Assembly: GCA_950097035.1 (NCBI GenBank)
Contig: CATNDT010000007.1
Coordinates: 1 to 37,148, forward strand
DNA length: 37,148 nt
Direction of reading: 5' to 3'
Source of the DNA: an uncultured Oscillibacter sp.
GTDB lineage: Bacteria > Bacillota > Clostridia > Oscillospirales > Oscillospiraceae
The position numbers were made by a program, and so were the translations under genes. Positions 1 to 7,340 of this stretch are shown here, piece by piece (position 1 is the stretch's first letter; each line of letters begins with the position of its first letter). The notes under the pieces are model-generated. The model made no database searches, was not told the origin of the DNA, and saw only the letters and a list, made by a program, of their open reading frames with translations.

Positions 1-423
1 ATCTGGGCGCTGAAGAACTACGACGGCGACGTGATGAGCGACATGGTGGCCGCCGCCTTCGGCAGCCTCGCCATGATGACCTCCGTGTTGGTGGCCCCGG
101 ACGGGGCCATGGAGTTTGAGGCGTCCCACGGCACCGTCACCCGGCACTACTACCGCTATCTTAAGGGTGAAACCACCTCCACCAATCCCATGGCCACCAT
201 TTTCGCCTGGTCCGGCGCGCTGAGGCGCCGGGGTGAGCTGGACGGCCTGCCGGAGCTGGTGCAATTTGGCGAAAAGCTGGAGACCGCATCCCTGAAAACC
301 CTGGAGGACGGCGTGATGACAAAGGACCTCCTCCCTCTGGTGGAACCCGGCTTTTCGGCTTGCGGGGCAGGCAGCGGGGAATTTCTGGACGCCGTTGCAA
401 AGCGGCTGAAAGGTTTCCTTTAA
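1..423 (+). CDS. icd: NADP-dependent isocitrate dehydrogenase, C-terminal fragment (5' end outside window)
   Basis: The reading frame is open from base 1, so this is the 3' part of a gene that starts outside the window. The family oxidises isocitrate to 2-oxoglutarate and CO2 with NADP+ in the cytoplasm. The fragment shows the conserved C-terminal blocks of the homodimeric (eukaryote-like) class: the [12 protein letters not shown]-type segment, then [18 protein letters not shown], which carries the NADP-contacting HGTV/TRHY residues, then [12 protein letters not shown]. About 140 residues are visible, roughly the last third of a ~400-residue enzyme. It ends at TAA and is followed at once by a strong terminator, so it is transcriptionally separate from what follows. 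I see no functional link with the nicotinate cluster. The enzyme class is very likely; the cofactor preference is inferred from the family. Confidence 0.9.
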   Translation: MWALKNYDGDVMSDMVAAAFGSLAMMTSVLVAPDGAMEFEASHGTVTRHYYRYLKGETTSTNPMATIFAWSGALRRRGELDGLPELVQFGEKLETASLKTLEDGVMTKDLLPLVEPGFSACGAGSGEFLDAVAKRLKGFL

Positions 424-437
424 CCCAATGCCCCCGT

Positions 438-478
438 AAAAAGCCTGTCACAGATTTCCCTCTGCGGCAGGCTTTTTT
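438..478 (+). terminator. Rho-independent terminator after isocitrate dehydrogenase
   Basis: AAAAAGCCTG pairs with CAGGCTTTTTT across a loop of about 17 bases and the right arm ends in a T run. It starts 14 bases after the stop codon. The A-rich left arm means it could also work on the other strand. Confidence 0.85.
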
Positions 479-500
479 ATATTTTCGACAGATTTCATGA

Positions 501-528
501 TTGTTTTCATCATTTTCCTGCATATTAT
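501..528 (+). promoter_or_regulatory. Possible sigma-A promoter for the BTAD regulator gene
   Basis: TTGTTT at 501-506 and TATTAT at 523-528 are separated by 16 bases, in an AT-rich patch about 115 bases before the start codon at 642. This is a pattern match only. The rest of 479-641 shows no gene. Confidence 0.4.
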
Positions 529-641
529 CCCCCTATCACACACATTTCTTGGCGCTTTGACGGCGTTTTCCCGTTTTCGACCCGCCTGCACAACGTGAAC
601 GAACTGTGGACAGATGTATGAAATCAGGAGGAATTGCAGCT

Positions 642-1345
642 ATGACGAAAAACATCACCCTGGAAAAAGACGGTATGCTCCAGCTCCCAAAGTCTCTTCT
701 CACGCAGATGGTGCTGAAAACCGGCGACAATCTTCTCTGTTATTTGGAAAATCAAACACTCTGTTTGACGCCGGAAAAAAGCTGTGATCCGGCGTCCTCT
801 CCCCCCCACCGGAAAGTGCTTTTTACGCCACCTGTTTTGGGTCGTTCTGCCTCTATCGCAGCCAAAAACCACTGAATCTCCCCAGCAAAAAGGCCGCCGA
901 GCTGCTGGCCTTTCTGCTGTCCGAACGGGGGCGGGCGGTACGCAAAACATATGCGGCAGAAGCGCTGTGGCCGGAATCCGACCCCCTCCACGCGATGGAC
1001 AACCTGTATAAAGCATGCGGCACGCTGCGACGCACCTGCGGCTCCGCCCTGCCCATGGAGATCAGCCGGGATACGCTCTGGCTGGACGCCGCCCGTATCG
1101 ACAGTGACGCCGCCCGGTTCGAGCGACTGTATCAGAACCGCAGCAGCATTGACTGCTGCACCGCCGCCATTGAACTCTACACCGCGCCCTATCTCATCAA
1201 CGAGTATTACGAGTGGAGCGCACGGATCGAGGCGTACTACGACATGCGCTATATGGAGCTGCTCACCCTGGCGGAAAAGCACTTCAGCCAGACCGGCGGC
1301 CCCGCCGCCCGCTACTACCGGCAGCCGGCAAAAGCATTTCTCTGA
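642..1345 (+). pseudogene. BTAD/SARP-like transcriptional regulator with AbrB-like N-terminus, frameshifted at a C7 tract
   Basis: Start chosen at ATG 642 because AGGAGGA at 626-632 lies nine bases upstream. The first ~45 residues (MTKNITLEKDGMLQLPKSLL...) look like an AbrB/SpoVT-type swapped-hairpin domain. The frame is then lost at a run of seven C (801-807). Adding one C joins it to a second frame that reads through a winged-helix domain (FYATCFGSFCLYR, then SKKAAELLAFLLSERG, then AEALWPES) and into the beginning of a bacterial transcriptional activator (BTAD) domain (LWLDAARIDSDAARFERLY). The corrected product would be about 234 residues. The BTAD part stops earlier than the usual ~145-residue domain, so the C-terminus may also be truncated. 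The three domains point to a DNA-binding regulator, probably acting locally. It may be a true pseudogene, a phase-variable gene or a sequencing error. Confidence 0.7.
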
Positions 1346-1411
1346 TTCCGAAAACTTTCCGAAAACACGCGGAATACCGGCGGAACCCCTGTGGTATATT
1401 CGCCCCACAGT

Positions 1412-1440
1412 TTGAGAACGATCCAAGCTGAATCTACATA
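1412..1440 (+). promoter_or_regulatory. Possible promoter of the RhiA-like gene
   Basis: TTGAGA at 1412-1417 and TACATA at 1435-1440 are separated by 17 bases and lie about 25 bases before the start codon at 1466. The positions fit a sigma-A promoter but nothing else supports it. Confidence 0.45.
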
Positions 1441-1465
1441 TTTTACACTTCAGGAGGAAATGAAC

Positions 1466-2079
1466 ATGAGCAAGGAAACCATCTACACCCTGGACGTAAT
1501 TCACAACGGGACCGACTGCGGAGACATCTGCCTCTATCAGACCTATGACGGCCAGATGGACGATATCCGCCCCTGGTCTGGTTCAAAAAGACCGCACACC
1601 CGGGCACCCTGATGCAGTTCACCTGGAGCATCAAATACAGCATGGCCTGGAGCGAACAGGGCGACCTGACCCCCGGCGTAGTGTTCCGGGCATCCCAGGT
1701 GGTGGACGCCGACCCTGCCGACACCAACTCCAACACCCTGCTGCTGACCCGTGAGAAGGGCGCCTTCCGTTTTGGCGACTCCGACAACCCCACCAAAGCC
1801 GGCAAGCTGGGAATCGTGTGCGACCAAACCATCCCCGCCGGCACCGTCTCCGTGGGTGTGGCCATGTCCGGCAAGCCCGCCCAGGCATGTGTGGCGAGCC
1901 CCAACCTCAAATACACCTTTGCCCCCCATCCCCGCTACTGGATCGCCTTCGGCAGGTTTGAAGAGGGCGAAGTCATCGACATCAACCGCATGACTCAGAA
2001 GTTCGAGATCAAGTACCCCGTCAACACCTACGCACAGACTGTGGAGCTGTGCGCTGACAACTCCTGGCTCCTCCGGTAA
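1466..2079 (+). pseudogene. RhiA-like protein, frameshifted at a C4 run
   Basis: ATG 1466 follows AGGAGGA (1452-1458) with good spacing. The first frame gives MSKETIYTLDVIHNGTDCGD and then stops at 1612. Inserting one C in the run at 1570-1573 restores a 204-residue protein that continues LVWFKKTAHPGTLMQFTWSI, then SMAWSEQG, PGVVFRASQ, FAPHPRYWIAFGRFEEGEV and ends ELCADNSWLLR. This order of motifs matches the RhiA family, named after a rhizosphere-expressed Rhizobium leguminosarum protein. As far as I recall, its biochemical role is unknown. No signal peptide or membrane helix is seen, so it should be cytoplasmic. The long intact second frame (LVWFKKTAHPG to the stop at 2079) shows that the break is recent, reversible or a sequencing artefact. 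Family assignment comes from memory of motifs, not from a search. Confidence 0.7.
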
Positions 2080-2091
2080 TGAGAGCACTTT

Positions 2092-2120
2092 GCCGTGGGC
2101 GAAACCATTTCGCCCACGGC
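2092..2120 (+). terminator. Hairpin after the RhiA-like gene (weak terminator or attenuator)
   Basis: A perfect 13-base stem (GCCGTGGGCGAAA at 2092-2104 with TTTCGCCCACGGC at 2108-2120) encloses a 3-base loop. Only a weak ATTATT tail follows, so termination may be partial. Confidence 0.5.
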
Positions 2121-2193
2121 ATTATTCCAACCGTGCGTCCCTGCCGCACACCCCAGAATACACCGGGACACGGTAAGAAAGGAAGTCAGTTCA

Positions 2194-3237
2194 ATGGCAG
2201 AATATTTTTATTACCTGGCCGCGTACACCGCCTCTGTAGCCGCGGGTCTCTCCACAGGGGACGCCGCTCAAATCGCCCGGGCCGCCTGCTGTGCGGAGCG
2301 GCTCACAGCAGGCGGTGACTCCGCTGAAAAAATACAATCGCCGGGAATCATGCCGGCGCTCCAGTATCTGCCCGGAGACAGCCGCGGCACCATGGCCCAG
2401 GCCAATCCGGAGATTTTAAGCAGTGCCGGAGCGGCAGTGCAGGCCGCGCTCTCCCTGGTCTGCGGCCCGGATGGAAGTCTGTCCGGCCTGACTGCGGACT
2501 GGGCCAGAGCGCAGTACCGCCCGGACGCCGCACAGACCGCCGTCAGGCAATCTGTTGGCATAGCGCTTCACTCCCTGGGCAGCGCCTTTTTGCACCAGGG
2601 CTTCTCCGGCGTCTCCAACGAAGCTGTCAACGCCGCCGCTGCCGTCATGACCGCAAAGCCCGTTTCCCCTGAAGAGCTGCAAAAGCTTCTGCCGCAGTGC
2701 GCCTCACAGCCTCTGGAGACGCTCTTTGCGCTGGAGCCCTATATTCCGGAAGAGCCGCCGGTCTCTTTTTTGGGCTGTGAACAGCTTGGTGCACTCTGCG
2801 ACAGTCCGGCCCGGATCTACACCTACCAGTCCCCCTGGCGGAGCATCCCCACCGTGTCCTGCGTGAATCCGCTCCGCTTTGCCGCCGCCTATCTGCAGAT
2901 GAGGGAAGTGCTCCCTTATATCTGCGGAAAGACAGACACCTTTCAGGTCTTCGACGCCTCGCAGCAGTCCGACCAGCTGACGGATCTGGCGTGCTTCTTC
3001 GCCCAGATCCCCACAGACAGCGCCCTGCCGGACGCCTGGAAGCGGCATTTTTCCTGGTGCCGACATTGGCCGGAGATCCCCACGCCGCCGGACTGCGGGA
3101 CCTACCTCAACAGCTTTACGCTCCGCCTGCTGGCCTTCCGGGACTCTCTGTGGGACGCCTGTCCGACACTGTATCTGAAAGAGCTGGCGTCCCAGGCAAG
3201 CTCATCCGCCGCAGAGCCTGACGCCACAGGAGGTTGA
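2194..3237 (+). CDS. DUF6765-family protein, degenerate paralogue
   Basis: Start at ATG 2194, preceded by AAGAAAGGAAG at 2175-2185. The 347-residue product aligns by eye with the next gene over its full length. Shared blocks are the N-terminal Tyr-rich stretch (EYFYYLAAYTASVAAGL), LQYLPGD, LVCGPDG, IALHSLGSAFLHQGFSG and PTVSCVNPLRFAAAYLQM. The neighbour has FHYYVTY and MHTLADTFAHQGFAG at the corresponding places, so this copy has lost the first His and the Asp of the HxxADxxxHQG pattern. In DUF6765, which has no experimental function that I know of, those residues resemble metal-binding positions. This copy may therefore be a non-catalytic partner or a decaying duplicate. It ends six bases before its paralogue starts, so the two are surely cotranscribed. 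No signal peptide is evident. Confidence 0.72.
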   Translation: MAEYFYYLAAYTASVAAGLSTGDAAQIARAACCAERLTAGGDSAEKIQSPGIMPALQYLPGDSRGTMAQANPEILSSAGAAVQAALSLVCGPDGSLSGLTADWARAQYRPDAAQTAVRQSVGIALHSLGSAFLHQGFSGVSNEAVNAAAAVMTAKPVSPEELQKLLPQCASQPLETLFALEPYIPEEPPVSFLGCEQLGALCDSPARIYTYQSPWRSIPTVSCVNPLRFAAAYLQMREVLPYICGKTDTFQVFDASQQSDQLTDLACFFAQIPTDSALPDAWKRHFSWCRHWPEIPTPPDCGTYLNSFTLRLLAFRDSLWDACPTLYLKELASQASSSAAEPDATGG

Positions 3238-3243
3238 CCACTT

Positions 3244-4320
3244 ATGGATTTGAATTTTCACTATTATGTAACCTACACCGCGGCCTGTCAGGCGGGCTTT
3301 TCTCAAGAAGACGCACTGGTCATCGCCCGGGCCGCCCGGTATGTAGACGAGTGTCTGGATGTGACGGTGCAGGATGTGAAGCGGCTGCTGCTGGAAAATA
3401 TAAACGACAGCCTGACCTGGAACTTTAAAAGTCTTCTAAAGGTGGCCGACATCTGGATCCCGTTCCACTTTCTCCCCGGCAATTACGCGGCAATCCGGGG
3501 GGATATCGACCAGACCCAAAAGGACCTGATCTACCCCTGCACCCACCTCATCTGCGGACCCGAAAGTCCGCTGACCGAATGCCTGGTGGATGCGGCCAAA
3601 TCCGCATACACCGAAGGCCAGGACCGCACAAAAGGGCTGCTGCGAATTGGGATCGCCATGCACACGCTGGCCGACACCTTTGCCCACCAGGGATTTGCAG
3701 GGATCCCTCACCGGCATATCAACGAGGTATCCAGCGTCAGGCACTTTGTTCCAAACCCGGCAGACATCGGGGAAGAGACCCTGAAAAAAGTCATTTACGG
3801 CTTTTTTGACTACAGCTATGCGCCCACCAAAAACTCTTTTGGATATCTGGGCCACGGCCGGATTGGAACCATCGCGGATGTCCCCTGTGAAACGCTGCAT
3901 TACAGGGCCCACTGGCACAGCTGCCGGGACCCGTACATCACACGGTGCAACCCCTTGGAATTCTGCTGCGCCTACTTACAGATGACACAGGCCATGCGCT
4001 ATATCCTGGGCGGGGCCGAGACCTTTCAAAACCGGCTGGAGCGGTGGACCCTGGTGGACCGCACAGGTCCGCTTTGGAAAGACGTGCAGAAAATTATTCA
4101 GGTCTTTCTCTGCTCCGATACGGACAGCCGCCTGGCGGACGTCTGGCGGCTGTATGTGGACGACGCCCTTTGGCCGGAGAGATACCGGCCGCTCACCGAG
4201 GACGCGGCGCTGGAACCGCTGTTTCGTGAAGCCTCCGGAGAACAGCGCAAACTGGTGTGGGACAACTGCGCGCCGTGGCGGAATTACGCTATGGCCCGCG
4301 GCGGAAAACCGCCTGCCTGA
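3244..4320 (+). CDS. DUF6765-family protein (intact motif set)
   Basis: The start at ATG 3244 is preceded by AGGAGG in the last codons of the previous gene, which points to translational coupling. The 358-residue protein carries the DUF6765 signature as I know it: MDLNFHYYVTYTAA at the N-terminus, WIPFHFLPGN near residue 78, MHTLADTFAHQGFAGIPHRH near residues 139-158 and a TRCNPLEFCCAYLQM block near 240. The His/Asp residues spaced in HxxADxxxHQG recall alpha-helical zinc-dependent phospholipase C or nuclease folds. A hydrolase role is a guess; no function is established. It is cytoplasmic by sequence. It is followed closely by a 65-residue unknown and a cell-wall amidase, and the four genes probably form one transcript. 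The family call is fairly sure. Confidence 0.78.
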   Translation: MDLNFHYYVTYTAACQAGFSQEDALVIARAARYVDECLDVTVQDVKRLLLENINDSLTWNFKSLLKVADIWIPFHFLPGNYAAIRGDIDQTQKDLIYPCTHLICGPESPLTECLVDAAKSAYTEGQDRTKGLLRIGIAMHTLADTFAHQGFAGIPHRHINEVSSVRHFVPNPADIGEETLKKVIYGFFDYSYAPTKNSFGYLGHGRIGTIADVPCETLHYRAHWHSCRDPYITRCNPLEFCCAYLQMTQAMRYILGGAETFQNRLERWTLVDRTGPLWKDVQKIIQVFLCSDTDSRLADVWRLYVDDALWPERYRPLTEDAALEPLFREASGEQRKLVWDNCAPWRNYAMARGGKPPA

Positions 4321-4329
4321 CTGCAGGCA

Positions 4330-4527
4330 ATGGACATGCAGGAGGATCTGCTGGATGCCGCAGCTCGCATGGCCGGATGTACTTTCCTGTCGGACCTGCG
4401 ACTGGCAGAAAACCACGGCAAAGTCATACAGGCCCTCCGTGCACTCTCCGCTGACCGCTACTCTCCGCAGGAATGGCAGGAGGCCGCCTGCTATCTCCTT
4501 CTCTCCCAGGACTCTGAAACATTTTGA
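4330..4527 (+). CDS. Small hypothetical protein (65 aa)
   Basis: I do not recognise this protein. It begins MDMQEDLLDAAARMAG ten bases after the DUF6765 stop and ends LLLSQDSETF eighteen bases before the amidase start. It appears helical and has no transmembrane segment or signal peptide. The ribosome binding site is weak (GCAGG), so translation is probably coupled to the upstream gene. Support for it being real is its tight fit between two clear genes on the same strand and codon use like theirs. It might act as a small partner of the DUF6765 or amidase product, but that is only context. Confidence 0.5.
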   Translation: MDMQEDLLDAAARMAGCTFLSDLRLAENHGKVIQALRALSADRYSPQEWQEAACYLLLSQDSETF

Positions 4528-4544
4528 CAGCAAGGAGGCCCGAT

Positions 4545-5132
4545 ATGGAACTGCGAAGGTGTATCCTGACGCAAAACCCCTGCTATCAGCAGGGAAGAAA
4601 AATCACTCCCGCCGGCGTGATGGTTCACTCCACCGGTGCAAGCAACCCCTATATCAGCCGCTATGTGCAGCCCGATGACGGGCGATTGGGAAAGAATCCC
4701 CACCGCAACGACTGGAACCGTCCGGAGGCCGCGGCCTGCGTGCACGCCTTTATCGGGAAAACGGCGGACGGCTCCGTCGCCGTATACCAGACGCTGCCCT
4801 GGGATATGCGCGGCTGGCACTGCGGCAAAGGCACAAGCGGCAAAAGCGCCAACAACACCCACATCGCCTTTGAGATCTGTGAGGACGGACTGGAGTGTGA
4901 GGAGTATTTTCAAAAGGTTTACCGGGCTGCGGTGGCACTGACCGCCTGCCTCTGTAAAAAATACCGTCTGGACCCCATGGCCGGCGGCGTTGTGATATGC
5001 CACCAGGAGGGTTTTAAGCTGGGCGTCGCCAGCAATCACGCCGATGTGCTCCACTGGTTTCCCAAATTCGGCAAAACTATGGCGGACTTCCGCAGGGATA
5101 CGGCGGCGGCTATTGAAAAAGGGAACTTTTAA
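4545..5132 (+). CDS. N-acetylmuramoyl-L-alanine amidase (Amidase_2, phage-like)
   Basis: ATG 4545 was chosen because AAGGAGG (4532-4538) lies six bases upstream; an upstream in-frame start lacks a site. The 195-residue product would cleave the bond between N-acetylmuramic acid and L-alanine in peptidoglycan. Motifs in order are GVMVHSTGASNP (first zinc His), RYVQPDDGRLG, WNRPEAAACVHAFIGK, QTLPWDMRGWHCGKG, NNTHIAFEICED (the FEICED acidic pair), VVICHQEG and ASNHADVLHWFPKFGKTM (second zinc His region). This is the T7-lysozyme-like amidase common in clostridial prophages and their remnants. There is no signal peptide and no cell-wall-binding repeat, so export would need a holin or lysis. No other phage gene is visible, so it is either a captured endolysin or part of the DUF6765 module. 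Confidence 0.88.
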   Translation: MELRRCILTQNPCYQQGRKITPAGVMVHSTGASNPYISRYVQPDDGRLGKNPHRNDWNRPEAAACVHAFIGKTADGSVAVYQTLPWDMRGWHCGKGTSGKSANNTHIAFEICEDGLECEEYFQKVYRAAVALTACLCKKYRLDPMAGGVVICHQEGFKLGVASNHADVLHWFPKFGKTMADFRRDTAAAIEKGNF

Positions 5133-5154
5133 CGCCGGCGCACCACAGCAGATG

Positions 5155-5187
5155 AAAAAGCCGCGCCCCGGTGGGGGCGCGGCTTTT
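5155..5187. terminator. Bidirectional terminator between convergent units
   Basis: AAAAA precedes an 11-base GC-rich stem (5159-5169 with 5174-5184) with a 4-base loop, and TTTT follows. It lies between the amidase stop (5132) and the last gene of the nicotinate unit on the other strand (stop at 5216), so it can end both transcripts. Confidence 0.9.
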
Positions 5188-5215
5188 GGCCTTGCAAAAC
5201 AGATTGTGCAGTGAA

Positions 5216-5833
5216 TCAGCGCATGCCGTCCTCGCACTTGGCCTCGGACTTCTGCAGGCCGCCGATACGACCCTTGCCGTTCACAGTGGCGTGGGGCCGG
5301 CCGCCGTCGCTCAGCACAACGGCCATGACGATCTCATTGGCCCTGGGGGCGTCGGGTACGCGGACCTCGATGGAGCCGTAATGGGTGCGGACAAATGCGG
5401 CGTCCTTGAAGTGGATGGAGATATCCAGAGAGGCGCCCACACCGGCCACCTTCTCGTTGGAGGGGATGATGGACTTGCCGCCGCCAATGGCCGCGCGGAT
5501 GGTCTTGCCGGCCTGGGGATGCAGCATGGCAGAGGAGTGCTCCAGTTCGCCGTCAACACCGACGATGCAGCCCTTGCCGTAGGTCTCAACGTTCTCGGCG
5601 CCCAGCAGCTCCGCGCCCTTGCGGGTCAGCAGGTCGCCCAGATACTCGCCGTACTCGGTCAGCTCGCTCAGATCCTCCTGCCACTTGCCGGCATAGGGGT
5701 TCTCGATAACAGCCGCCACGGATACGGTTTTCAGGCACTTCTTGTCGCCGTTCTCCACGGGCATGCCAGCGCCGCCCTCGGTGTAGATCTCTTCCAGATT
5801 GGTAACGATTTTACGGATCTTGGGCTCTTTCAT
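5216..5833 (-). CDS. AA_synth family protein (PF06684-type), last gene of the nicotinate unit
   Basis: The 205-residue protein starts MKEPKIRKIVTNLEEIY and shows the family's conserved blocks: KCLKTVSVAAVIENPYAG, EYLGDLLTRKGAELLG, YGKGCIVGVDGELEH, AGKTIRAAIGGGKSIIPS and the C-terminal GRPHATVNG region. The family is called amino acid synthesis protein, but I know of no settled reaction for it. AA_synth genes often sit beside ring-opening amidohydrolase genes. Here it follows enamidase by 62 bases, downstream of a clear AGGAGGAATTC site (reading the - strand). It is not one of the nine enzymes described for E. barkeri nicotinate fermentation. A plausible inference is help with handling of 1,4,5,6-tetrahydro-6-oxonicotinate or 2-formylglutarate, for example isomer or enamine conversion. 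It would be cytoplasmic. Confidence 0.82.
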   Translation of the reverse strand: MKEPKIRKIVTNLEEIYTEGGAGMPVENGDKKCLKTVSVAAVIENPYAGKWQEDLSELTEYGEYLGDLLTRKGAELLGAENVETYGKGCIVGVDGELEHSSAMLHPQAGKTIRAAIGGGKSIIPSNEKVAGVGASLDISIHFKDAAFVRTHYGSIEVRVPDAPRANEIVMAVVLSDGGRPHATVNGKGRIGGLQKSEAKCEDGMR

Positions 5834-5895
5834 GATGAATTCCTCCTGTTATTGATAATATCCAGCGCTGTTTCCAGCGGAGTTGACTGTTTTAA

Positions 5896-7053
5896 TCAGC
5901 AGGGCTTCCGATTGGCGGGAGGCGTATTGCTGCTCTTCTTCACGTTGATCTTGCCGTCGATAATGACGTAGCTCAGACCCGGAATATCGCCGGCGGCAAA
6001 AGCGCCCAGAGCGTCCTTGGCAACAGAGCCCATGGGGGCGTCCATAATCAGCAGGTCCGCCTCCTTGCCAACGGCAATGGTGCCGCGGTTCAGGCGGTCA
6101 TAGATCTTGGCAGGGTTGCCGGTAGCCATGGCCACGGCCACCTCGGGGGCGATGCCGGACATGGAGGCGGCAAAGGAGATATTCCGCAGGATGCCAAGGG
6201 GGATGATGCCGGTGCCGGAGGGAGCGTCGTTACCGAACACCACGCGGCCCAGCTGCCCCTTCTCCGTGGCGCGGCGCAGCACGTAGTCGGCGATCTTGGG
6301 GTTGCCGCACTGCACGATCTCCATGGCAAAGGCGGTCTCGTCCATGATGCGGTCCACCTCGTGCTGGGGGATGGCGGTGGGGCCGCCGTTGATGTGGGAG
6401 ACCACATCGGGCTTGGTCTTAATCACATCGTCGGCAGTGACGGTAGAGCTGCCGGGGATGGAGGTACCGCCGGTGTGCATCTGCACCTTGAAGCCATACT
6501 TATGGGCCCACTCCACCATGGGGGCGGCCAACTCAGGGTTATTGACGGAGCCCAGACCGATCTCGCCAACAATCCAAACGCCCTCTTTTGAGAGATCCTC
6601 AAAGTCCTTCTCCACCAGGCCCTTCTCCATAATCAGGGCGCCGCCCTCAACTTTTACGCCGCCGGGATGGGCATTGTTGAAGCTCTTATGGCCCACGATG
6701 GCCAGCGCCTTGGTGCCGGAGGGGTCCTTGGGACGGCCGGGGGTGTGGCACTCACCGGCGGAAATCATGGTGGTTACGCCGCCGTTCTTGGCGCTCTCAA
6801 TATAGCCCACGGTCTTCTGACGGGTGCCATAATCACCGGAAGTCACGTGGACGTGGGTATCCCACAGGCCGGGAGTGACCGTGGTGCCGTTGGCGTCCAC
6901 AACAGTCGCGTCCCCAATGTTAGCGAGGAGCTCTTCGCCGCCGATCGCAGAGATCAGGTTGTCTTCGACAACAATGACGCTGCCCTCGAGAATAGGCTTG
7001 TTAATGTCACCGGAAACAATTGTACCAATGTTCTTGATTACTAAAGTTGCCAT
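5896..7053 (-). CDS. ena: Enamidase (1,4,5,6-tetrahydro-6-oxonicotinate hydrolase)
   Basis: Amidohydrolase-superfamily enzyme of 385 residues, very close to E. barkeri enamidase. It hydrolyses 1,4,5,6-tetrahydro-6-oxonicotinate to ammonia and (S)-2-formylglutarate through a binuclear Zn/Fe site. Visible ligands are H67 and H69 in DTHVHV, E164 in IVGEIGLG, the His in MHTGGTSIPG, the His in SHINGG and the Asp in FGNDAPSG, which is the catalytic base in the family. The long stretch HTGGTSIPGSSTVTADD and the block EIVQCGNPKIADYVLRRA are, as I remember them, near identical to the characterised enzyme. The start has AAGGGAG a few bases upstream (- strand). A structured 287-base spacer separates it from the upstream permease gene. 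It acts in the cytoplasm, third step of the pathway. Confidence 0.96.
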   Translation of the reverse strand: MATLVIKNIGTIVSGDINKPILEGSVIVVEDNLISAIGGEELLANIGDATVVDANGTTVTPGLWDTHVHVTSGDYGTRQKTVGYIESAKNGGVTTMISAGECHTPGRPKDPSGTKALAIVGHKSFNNAHPGGVKVEGGALIMEKGLVEKDFEDLSKEGVWIVGEIGLGSVNNPELAAPMVEWAHKYGFKVQMHTGGTSIPGSSTVTADDVIKTKPDVVSHINGGPTAIPQHEVDRIMDETAFAMEIVQCGNPKIADYVLRRATEKGQLGRVVFGNDAPSGTGIIPLGILRNISFAASMSGIAPEVAVAMATGNPAKIYDRLNRGTIAVGKEADLLIMDAPMGSVAKDALGAFAAGDIPGLSYVIIDGKINVKKSSNTPPANRKPC

Positions 7054-7108
7054 GATTGACTCCCTTCCGCCGCATATACGCGGCTACCTGTTTATTTGCA
7101 ACTCCTCT

Positions 7109-7321
7109 GTCAGACGGGTCTGACGGAGCATTTGCCGAGAGTATACACGGCGCTGGTATCTGCCAGCGCCCCGGCCAAATGCCGGAAAAGACGCAATCCC
7201 TAAGTTCCGGCCTCATCCCCCGGCGGTTTCGCCGGGGGTGAGACCTTTTTAATAACTCAAATGCCTGTACAGTAGTCCGCACAATTTGCCGGGATCCGGC
7301 GGCGCCCGTTCAGACGCCGCC
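7109..7321 (-). other. Structured intergenic region between permease and enamidase
   Basis: The 287-base gap 7054-7340 holds no gene but several stems: 7109-7115 with 7118-7124; 7149-7156 with 7163-7170, enclosed by a longer imperfect stem (7128-7136 with 7173-7182); a perfect 9-base stem 7217-7225 with 7230-7238; and 7298-7304 with 7315-7321. On the - strand the core reads H2 hairpin, then ATACTCTCGGC, then H1 hairpin. A similar arrangement lies upstream of the permease. None has a T run on the - strand, so these look like processing, stabilising or regulatory RNA rather than simple terminators. Confidence 0.5.
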
Positions 7322-7340
7322 GCGCAATGGCTTTACGGAC

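Noticed and set aside
4545-5132. The amidase as sign of a whole prophage
   Set aside because: No holin, tail, capsid, integrase or attachment repeat is visible in the window; only a single captured endolysin-like gene can be supported.
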